From Anaerolineae bacterium (lineage in GTDB: Bacteria > Chloroflexota > Anaerolineae > Anaerolineales > Villigracilaceae): DNA of 7,541 nucleotides. The notes below the pieces were generated by a model that did no database searches, had not been told where the DNA came from, and saw only the letters and a program-made list of their open reading frames with translations. The position numbers and the translations under genes were made by a program. Where the stretch lies: contig JAFLCF010000196.1 of assembly GCA_017303735.1 (NCBI GenBank), positions 1 to 7,541 of the forward strand, in the 5' to 3' direction. This document shows positions 1 through 5,086 of this stretch, piece by piece; the stretch's first letter is position 1; the number at the start of each line of letters is the position of its first letter.

Positions 1-1
1 C

Positions 2-1417
2 CGAGCAGAAGACTTTTCCGAATGGTACAACCAGTTGGTTGTGCGCTCCGACATGGCGGATTACGCCCCCGTGCGCGGATGTATGGTGGTCAAGCCGTAC
101 GGTTGGGCATTGTGGGAAAACATCACGTCCTGGCTGGACGCAGAATTCAAGAAGACCGGTCACGTCAATGCGGCGTTCCCCACGCTTATCCCAATGTCGT
201 TCTTTGAAAAAGAGAAGGAACATGTGGAAGGCTTTGCGCCGGAGTTGGCAGTCGTCACCCACGGCGGCGGACAGGAACTCGAAGAAAAACTCGCGGTGCG
301 ACCCACATCGGAGACCATCATCGGTCACATGTATTCCAAATGGGTCAAATCATGGCGCGACCTGCCGTTGTTGATCGTGCAGTGGGGTTCGGTCATGCGC
401 TGGGAATTGCGCACCAAGCTCTTCCTGCGCACAGCGGAATTCTACTGGCATGAAGGTCACACCGCGCACGCCAGCGAAGAAGAAGCCAAAGAAGAGATGT
501 ATCGCATTCTCGATATCTACGAACGCTTCTGCCTCGATGAAGCCGCCATCCCCGTGTTAAAAGGCACCAAGAGCGAAACCGAGCGGTTTGCTGGCGCACA
601 GATCACCACATCCATTGAAGCGATGATGTGGGATAAGCGTGCGTTGCAATCGGGCACATCCCATTACTTTGGTGATAACTTCGCCAAGGCATTCGAGATC
701 CAATTCTTGAACAAAGACAACAAACTGACCTTTGCCCAAACCACCTCGTGGGCGATCTCGTCCCGCATCATTGGCGCGATGATCATGGTGCATGGCGATG
801 ACAATGGTCTCGTCCTGCCTCCCCGTCTTGCGCCGATTCAAGCCGTCGTTGTGCCCATTTTCAAGAACGACGCTGAAAAGGAAAAGGTGATGGAAGTAGC
901 AGACCGCCTCTTCGCTGAACTGAAAACTGCAGGCGTACGCGTGAAGTTTGATGACCGCGACAACGTTTCCTCCGGCTTTAAGTTCAACGACTGGGAAATG
1001 CGCGGCGTACCCGTCCGCGTGGAGATCGGTCCCAAAGATGTTGAAAAAGGCACCGTCGCCCTCGCCCGCCGCGATAAGCCTGGAAAAGAAGGCAAGACCT
1101 TCGTATCGCAAGAAGGAATTACCGACACAGTCAAAAATCTGCTGACCGATGTGCAAGCGTCCCTGCTCAAACGCGCCATCGAATACCGCGACGCCAACAT
1201 CCACAACGTGGACAACTACGAAGACCTTAAGAAAGTTGTGCAGGATGGTTGGGCGTTCTCCTACTGGTGCGAATCGACCGAATGTGAGAAGAAGGTCAAG
1301 GAAGATGTAAAAGCCACCACCCGCAACATCCCCTTCAACCAACCTGAAGGTGAAGGCAAATGCGTGGTATGTGGCAAGCCCAGCAAACGCAAGGTGTATT
1401 TCGCGAAAGCGTATTAA
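2..1417 (+). CDS. proS: Prolyl-tRNA synthetase, archaeal/eukaryote-type (5' end cut by window)
   Basis: This class II aminoacyl-tRNA synthetase charges tRNA-Pro with proline in the cytoplasm. The reading frame is open from base 2 to TAA at 1415-1417 (471 residues). Its first residues, RAEDFSEWYNQLVVRSDMAD, align from memory with about residue 10 of the 477-residue Thermus ProRS, so the true start lies just outside the window. The class II motif 2 core RWELR is encoded at 398-412, followed by FLRTAEFYWHEGHTAH. Motif 3, GDDNGLVLPPRLAP, is at 794-835. The anticodon-binding domain follows. The C-terminal zinc-binding domain has four Cys codons at 1268, 1283, 1361 and 1370, and the protein ends in the family's conserved FAKAY. 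There is no editing (INS) domain between motifs 2 and 3, which marks the archaeal/eukaryotic rather than the E. coli type. The next gene starts 43 nt downstream on the same strand. Identification is very secure. Confidence 0.97.
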   Translation, partial: RAEDFSEWYNQLVVRSDMADYAPVRGCMVVKPYGWALWENITSWLDAEFKKTGHVNAAFPTLIPMSFFEKEKEHVEGFAPELAVVTHGGGQELEEKLAVRPTSETIIGHMYSKWVKSWRDLPLLIVQWGSVMRWELRTKLFLRTAEFYWHEGHTAHASEEEAKEEMYRILDIYERFCLDEAAIPVLKGTKSETERFAGAQITTSIEAMMWDKRALQSGTSHYFGDNFAKAFEIQFLNKDNKLTFAQTTSWAISSRIIGAMIMVHGDDNGLVLPPRLAPIQAVVVPIFKNDAEKEKVMEVADRLFAELKTAGVRVKFDDRDNVSSGFKFNDWEMRGVPVRVEIGPKDVEKGTVALARRDKPGKEGKTFVSQEGITDTVKNLLTDVQASLLKRAIEYRDANIHNVDNYEDLKKVVQDGWAFSYWCESTECEKKVKEDVKATTRNIPFNQPEGEGKCVVCGKPSKRKVYFAKAY

Positions 1418-1424
1418 TTTTTTC

Positions 1425-1451
1425 GTAGGGGCGGGGTAACCCCGCCCCTAC
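1425..1451. repeat. Perfect GC-rich intergenic palindrome (REP-like element)
   Basis: The 12-base arm GTAGGGGCGGGG at 1425-1436 is exactly complementary to 1440-1451, with a three-base TAA loop. It begins 7 nt after the proS stop and ends 9 nt before the next start codon. The only T-run (1418-1423) lies before the stem, not after it, and on the opposite strand the stem is followed by an A-rich stretch. It therefore does not look like an intrinsic terminator in either direction. Its form suggests a dispersed palindromic repeat, but only one copy lies in this window, so repetition is inferred. As RNA it would form a very stable hairpin that could block 3' exonucleases after proS or hinder translation of the gene behind it. 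Confidence 0.75.
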
Positions 1452-1460
1452 ATATACCTA

Positions 1461-2840
1461 ATGCCCGCCATCGACCTCACCCGCCTCCGCAAACAAGCCG
1501 CTCGCCTTGCAGACTTTTTCTTCCTGCCAGACGAGTTCATGAAGCATTTGCGCGAGATATTGGAGTTCTACGTCAATTACACGCTCCGCACCGTGGAAAA
1601 TGTCGCACCGGGCTCGAACCTCAAAACCTACCGCACGCCCCCTGCTGTCTTAACTCAAATTCAAAACGAACTGCGTCTCAAAGCCGAAGAGAATCCACAC
1701 TTCGCGCTTGAACTCGCCGACCTGCTCTGGGATGAAGGCGCACTCGAAACACGTCTGCTCGCTTCATTTTTACTGGGACGCATCCCACCGCAGGAAGAAC
1801 GCCTACTACCCCGCATCACCGCATGGACTCAACAGATCCGCGACCCGGAAGTGCGTGTGGCGTTGCTCACCACCAGTCTCACTCGCATGCGCAAGGAAAC
1901 ACCCAATCAATTCCTTGCTCTAGTGCGCGAATATCTGCACCCTGAGCGTTCTCGTACCTGGTCAAACGGCATTCAAGCGCTCATCCCCATGATCGCGGAC
2001 TCCGACTTCGAAAATCTACCAGCCATCTTTGACCTCGTCGAACCCATCGTCGAAGAAGCGCCATCCACTTTGCAATACGATCTCACGGACCTGATCGTCA
2101 CGCTGTATCGCGCATCTGCCAGCGAGACCATCTTCATGCTCAAACATATTCTCAGCACCACCGAGAATCAAATGACCGCTGTCACCATGCGGCGCATCTC
2201 GCCAGATTTTCCACCCCCGTTGCAAAAAGAACTGCGCGGCTTACTCCGCCCGCAGCCACTCACCCTCATTAGACCCACCGAACCCGATGACTTTATCGAC
2301 GAAAGCGCACCACCGGAAGAAAAAGCGAAACCAGCGCGTAAGCCAAGAAAAAAGAAAATGGACAATTCCCGCATCATCTACCTCCACGGCTCAGACAGCA
2401 ACAGCCAAAGCGGCAAAGCCCGTCAATTCGCCGAGAAGTTCCCCGGCATGGTCACGCCCGATTTCACCGGCGACTTCGACGAACGCATGGCACAACTCAA
2501 AAAGATCATCGGTCGCAAAAAAGGCTGGACGATCATCGGTTCGTCTCTGGGTGGATTAATGGGGACGGTCTTCACCTGTCAAAAGCCGACTCACGTCCGC
2601 AAACTGATTCTGCTCGCCCCCGCCTTGATGAAAGACCCCTTCGGCTCCTATCTTAAGCTCGCACCTGTCTCTGTTCCCACAACCGTTATCCACGGGACGG
2701 CGGACGACGTCGTTCCACTCGATGAGGCGCGCGAATATGCAGAGAAATTCTTCACAGACCTAAAATACATCGTCGTGGACGATGGTCATCGCCTGCAAGA
2801 AGCGTTCAAAGAATTAAATTGGGAAGAGATATTGGAATAA
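1461..2840 (+). CDS. Two-domain protein: helical-repeat-like N-terminus plus alpha/beta-hydrolase C-terminus
   Basis: This 459-residue protein is of unknown specific function. Residues 1-265 are alpha-helical in character, with segments such as ETRLLASFLLGRI (96-108) resembling HEAT or DNA-alkylation-repeat helices. That is a weak family guess. Residues 271-299 form a proline- and charge-rich linker ending in a basic run, KPARKPRKKK. Residues 300-459 make a compact alpha/beta-hydrolase: YLHG (oxyanion region, 307-310), nucleophile elbow GSSLGG with Ser362, HGTADDVVP with Asp415, and DGH with His443. This complete triad suggests an esterase-like enzyme, like the small YqiA-type hydrolases. Substrate is unknown. 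ATG 1461 was chosen because the frame is open from there and the N-terminus looks natural, although no Shine-Dalgarno sequence precedes it. ATG at 2358 (Met300) could be an internal start releasing the hydrolase alone. It is probably co-transcribed with proS, and a terminator follows at once. Confidence 0.85.
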   Translation: MPAIDLTRLRKQAARLADFFFLPDEFMKHLREILEFYVNYTLRTVENVAPGSNLKTYRTPPAVLTQIQNELRLKAEENPHFALELADLLWDEGALETRLLASFLLGRIPPQEERLLPRITAWTQQIRDPEVRVALLTTSLTRMRKETPNQFLALVREYLHPERSRTWSNGIQALIPMIADSDFENLPAIFDLVEPIVEEAPSTLQYDLTDLIVTLYRASASETIFMLKHILSTTENQMTAVTMRRISPDFPPPLQKELRGLLRPQPLTLIRPTEPDDFIDESAPPEEKAKPARKPRKKKMDNSRIIYLHGSDSNSQSGKARQFAEKFPGMVTPDFTGDFDERMAQLKKIIGRKKGWTIIGSSLGGLMGTVFTCQKPTHVRKLILLAPALMKDPFGSYLKLAPVSVPTTVIHGTADDVVPLDEAREYAEKFFTDLKYIVVDDGHRLQEAFKELNWEEILE

Positions 2841-2843
2841 GAG

Positions 2844-2874
2844 AACAGATCGCCGATAACGGCGATCTGTTTTT
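2844..2874 (+). terminator. Intrinsic terminator, shared by convergent genes
   Basis: The 12-bp stem AACAGATCGCCG (2844-2855) pairs with CGGCGATCTGTT (2860-2871) around an ATAA loop. The T-run at 2870-2874 ends the + strand transcript of the hydrolase-fusion gene, whose stop codon ends at 2840. The same hairpin lies 7 nt beyond the stop of the convergent - strand gene. There its 3' tract (CTCTTATT) is poorer in T, so it may work less well in that direction. Confidence 0.9.
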
Positions 2875-2878
2875 GATA

Positions 2879-3622
2879 CTAGCCCATAGACCGGATTATC
2901 GCAACCTGCGTCCGGTCTTGCGGATTGAATTTGACGATCACTTTTTTGCCGACAGCATATTTATGCAAGGCAGAATTAACAAAAGATGCCTGAGTTTCAG
3001 CGTCAAAAGGTTCTCCTGTTTTAGGGGTCACCGCCAGTTTCACCCGCATCACCGTTTTCATCTCTTTTTCATAAGAATGGACCAACTCTAAATCTTCCGT
3101 TTCCAAAATAGTCGCTATGGCTTCTTCGCCTGTTTTTTCAATCTCTGCGTTTCGTTTTTCAAGTTTCGCAAAAGCGGGATACCCCAGCATGTATTTGCGT
3201 TCTTTATCGTGATATTCAAACATTATTTCATTGACATCGTTGGGGTTATAGGTGACCCAAATTTTTTTCCCAACCTCTTCGGGTCTGTCACCCCACGAAA
3301 CAAAAGGTCTACCAACAGGTAACCAATCTTTAAATGTCGTTTTAAATGTTGAACCACCTTCAGGTTGGATTTCAACCTCAAGGGTCATATGCATGAGACG
3401 ATCCCCCCGGCGTGTGTCTACAATTCCGTTTTTCGCAGAGAGAATCACAGCAGGTGCCGTGACGCCGCGGTTGCGAAGGTCCTTGAGCTTGCTTAGTCTT
3501 TCTTGCTGGTACTTTTTGGCACCTGTTGTGTTGGAATATAAAATCCACCCGCCAAGTAAAAGCCCCAGCAATGTAATAATTGGAACAGTAAAACACCCCG
3601 CCAAAGACACAAGCCATTCCAT
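2879..3622 (-). CDS. Membrane-anchored protein with two copies of a beta-rich domain, function unknown
   Basis: This 247-residue protein is not recognised as a named family. Residues 4-30 form one hydrophobic segment (VPIITLLGLLLGGWILYS), followed by a basic, probably coiled stretch (KKYQQERLSKLKDLRNRG). By the positive-inside rule this puts the rest in the cytoplasm, though the evidence is weak. Two similar domains follow, about residues 54-137 and 165-247. Each starts with an A-x-A/V-x-I pattern, continues with a beta strand and a PxGxxF-type turn, and ends with VGKK-(I/V)-x-V-x-(Y/F)-NP-x-D followed by a final strand. This resembles tandem small beta-barrel domains seen in other bacterial membrane proteins of unknown role. 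The start is supported by AAGGAG (+ strand 3629-3634) six bases before the ATG. Base composition is lower in G+C than in neighbouring genes. It is divergent from the FAD oxidoreductase gene and convergent with the hydrolase-fusion gene. Confidence 0.88.
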   Translation of the reverse strand: MEWLVSLAGCFTVPIITLLGLLLGGWILYSNTTGAKKYQQERLSKLKDLRNRGVTAPAVILSAKNGIVDTRRGDRLMHMTLEVEIQPEGGSTFKTTFKDWLPVGRPFVSWGDRPEEVGKKIWVTYNPNDVNEIMFEYHDKERKYMLGYPAFAKLEKRNAEIEKTGEEAIATILETEDLELVHSYEKEMKTVMRVKLAVTPKTGEPFDAETQASFVNSALHKYAVGKKVIVKFNPQDRTQVAIIRSMG

Positions 3623-3650
3623 ATGACTCTCCTTAGTTGAAATTGCATAA

Positions 3651-3679
3651 ATTTTATCTTATTTCGTGCCTAAGGATAA
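3651..3679 (-). promoter_or_regulatory. Candidate promoter for the duplicated-domain membrane protein
   Basis: Read on the - strand, TTATCC (3679-3674, a weak -35) is followed by 17 bases and then TAAAAT (3656-3651, five of six matches to the -10 consensus). Transcription would start near 3644, giving a leader of about 22 nt that contains the AAGGAG ribosome site. The weak -35 keeps confidence low. Confidence 0.4.
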
Positions 3680-3682
3680 AAT
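3654..3682 (+). promoter_or_regulatory. Candidate promoter for the FAD oxidoreductase gene
   Basis: TTATCT (3654-3659, a weak -35) is followed by 17 bases and TAAAAT (3677-3682, five of six matches to the -10 consensus). The start would fall near 3689, giving a leader of about 25 nt with the AGGAGA ribosome site. This -35 overlaps the -10 of the - strand promoter and vice versa, because the two -10 regions are the arms of one inverted repeat, ATTTTATC (3651-3658) and GATAAAAT (3675-3682). A regulator binding the dyad could control both genes. Confidence 0.4.
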
Positions 3683-3704
3683 AATATGGCACAATTACAA
3701 GGAT

Positions 3705-3710
3705 AGGAGA
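3705..3710 (+). promoter_or_regulatory. Shine-Dalgarno site that fixes the FAD oxidoreductase start
   Basis: AGGAGA lies four bases before ATG 3714. The in-frame GTG at 3666 would add 16 residues (PKDKIIWHNYKDRRI...) that are unlike the family N-terminus. It would also place the start codon inside the probable promoter and has no ribosome site, so ATG 3714 is preferred. Confidence 0.8.
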
Positions 3711-3713
3711 ATT

Positions 3714-4994
3714 ATGAAACAACACATTTTTTGGCATACCACCGTCCGAATGCCCGATGACAAAGACCTATCCCCCATCCCTTCCAAAGCGGATGTGGCG
3801 ATCATCGGCGGCGGGTACACGGGTTTGAGCGCCGCGCGGACGTTGGCAAAGCAAGGCGTGAGTGTGGTTGTGCTCGAAGCAGAGACGATTGGCTGGGGTG
3901 CGAGTTCGCGCAATGGCGGCATGACGTTGACCGGGCTCAAGCCTGCCATGCAAACAGTCATCAAAAACTATGGGCGGGATTTGGCAAAGGAATTATTTCA
4001 GTGCTCGCTGGATTCAGTGAATATCGTTGAACAAATCGTTAAAGAAGAAAATATTGATTGCGGCTTTTCAAGATATGGTCATTTGCTCACGGCGAACAAG
4101 CCCAAGCATTATGAGTCCCTGCAAGGCGAAGTGGATTTCATGGCGAAGGAGTTCAATCACAATGTACGCCTCGTCTCGCCGAAAGACCTACGTTCTGAAA
4201 TCGGTACGGATGTGTATCACGGCGCGTTGGTGGATGAGGTCAGTGGCGGGTTGAACCCGGCTCAATATGTGGCGGGGTTGGCAGGTGCAGCAGCTCGGTC
4301 GGAGGCAACACTCTGCGCGCGAGCGCGAGTCAACAGGCTTGAGCGGAGAGAGAAGCGGTTCTTCATCCAAACAGAAAGAGGAAATGTAGAAGCGGAATCC
4401 GTTTTAGTGGCGACATCTGGGTATACGGGTGGGGCGACGAAGAAACTTCAAAAGAAGATTATCCCGATTGGCTCGTTCATCATTGCCACGGAAAGACTCT
4501 CAGATGAATTGGCGCATGAGCTTAGTCCGAAGAACAGAATGATCTTTGATTACAAACATTTCTTGAATTATTTTCGGCTGTGGGATAACCGTATGATCTT
4601 TGGCGGACGCGCGGCGTTCTTTCCTGAGAATGAAAATACGATTGCAAGTAGTGGTGAAATTTTACGTAACGAGATGATCAAGGTCTACCCACAATTGAAA
4701 GATGTGAAGGTGGAGTTTGTTTGGGGCGGCACACTTGATTTTGCGTTTGACCAAATGACACATGTGGGCGAAGAAGATGGTATCTTTTACTCGTTAGGCT
4801 ATGCCGGACATGGCGTGGCGATGGCAACTTATTTGGGTGCGACAGTTGCCGAAGCGATGATGAAGGGAACGATCAAGAATCACCCATTTGCGAAGTTTGA
4901 TTTTCCGTCTGCGCCGCTGGGATTGTATAACGGCAGCCCGTGGTTTTTGCCATTTGCGGGAATGTATTACAAGATTTTGGATTGGCTGGAATAG
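3714..4994 (+). CDS. FAD-dependent oxidoreductase, DAO superfamily (gamma-glutamylputrescine oxidase/OrdL-like)
   Basis: This 426-residue flavoprotein probably oxidises an amine or amino acid, passing electrons to oxygen or another acceptor. The exact substrate cannot be read from the sequence. Near the N-terminus is the Rossmann FAD-binding fold: GGGYTG (32-37, GxGxxG) after a hydrophobic strand, with Glu55 ending the second strand to hold the ADP ribose. GASSRNGG (62-69) is the second flavin-contact motif typical of PuuB/OrdL proteins. The C-terminal part has WGGTLDFAFD and GYAGHG (362-367), matching the family's flavin-proximal GxxGHG loop. The length fits the family (about 425-430). There is no signal peptide or membrane helix, so it should be cytoplasmic. 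No polyamine genes (puuA, puuC, puuD) lie alongside, so PuuB activity is only a possibility. The gene is monocistronic, lying between a divergent promoter region and a terminator. Confidence 0.92.
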   Translation: MKQHIFWHTTVRMPDDKDLSPIPSKADVAIIGGGYTGLSAARTLAKQGVSVVVLEAETIGWGASSRNGGMTLTGLKPAMQTVIKNYGRDLAKELFQCSLDSVNIVEQIVKEENIDCGFSRYGHLLTANKPKHYESLQGEVDFMAKEFNHNVRLVSPKDLRSEIGTDVYHGALVDEVSGGLNPAQYVAGLAGAAARSEATLCARARVNRLERREKRFFIQTERGNVEAESVLVATSGYTGGATKKLQKKIIPIGSFIIATERLSDELAHELSPKNRMIFDYKHFLNYFRLWDNRMIFGGRAAFFPENENTIASSGEILRNEMIKVYPQLKDVKVEFVWGGTLDFAFDQMTHVGEEDGIFYSLGYAGHGVAMATYLGATVAEAMMKGTIKNHPFAKFDFPSAPLGLYNGSPWFLPFAGMYYKILDWLE

Positions 4995-4998
4995 ATTT

Positions 4999-5035
4999 AG
5001 ACCTCGGTGGTTTTGAAAACCTCCGAGGTCTTTTT
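4999..5035 (+). terminator. Intrinsic terminator after the FAD oxidoreductase gene
   Basis: AGACCTCGG (4999-5007) pairs with CCGAGGTCT (5023-5031). A T/T mismatch (5008/5022) is followed by further pairing of GGTTT with AAACC inside, making a long hairpin. The run TTTTT at 5031-5035 follows. It separates this gene from acs. Confidence 0.9.
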
Positions 5036-5086
5036 GCAAAAATGGGATTAGAATAACGAAATATTTTTTCAACTCAGGAGGCACGC

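Noticed and set aside
35..37. TTG as the proS start codon
   Set aside because: The same frame is open to the left edge and encodes conserved ProRS residues (EDFSEWYNQL) before it, so the gene simply begins outside the window.
557..1342. Long open frame (261 codons) on the - strand opposite proS
   Set aside because: It lies entirely antisense to a clearly conserved synthetase, has no recognisable protein features and is explained by codon bias of proS.
1425..1451. Palindrome as the rho-independent terminator of proS
   Set aside because: No T-run follows the stem on either strand; the T-run precedes it on the + strand.
3666..3668. GTG as the start of the FAD oxidoreductase
   Set aside because: It has no ribosome site, adds non-family residues and overlaps the likely promoter. 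ATG 3714 has AGGAGA four bases upstream.
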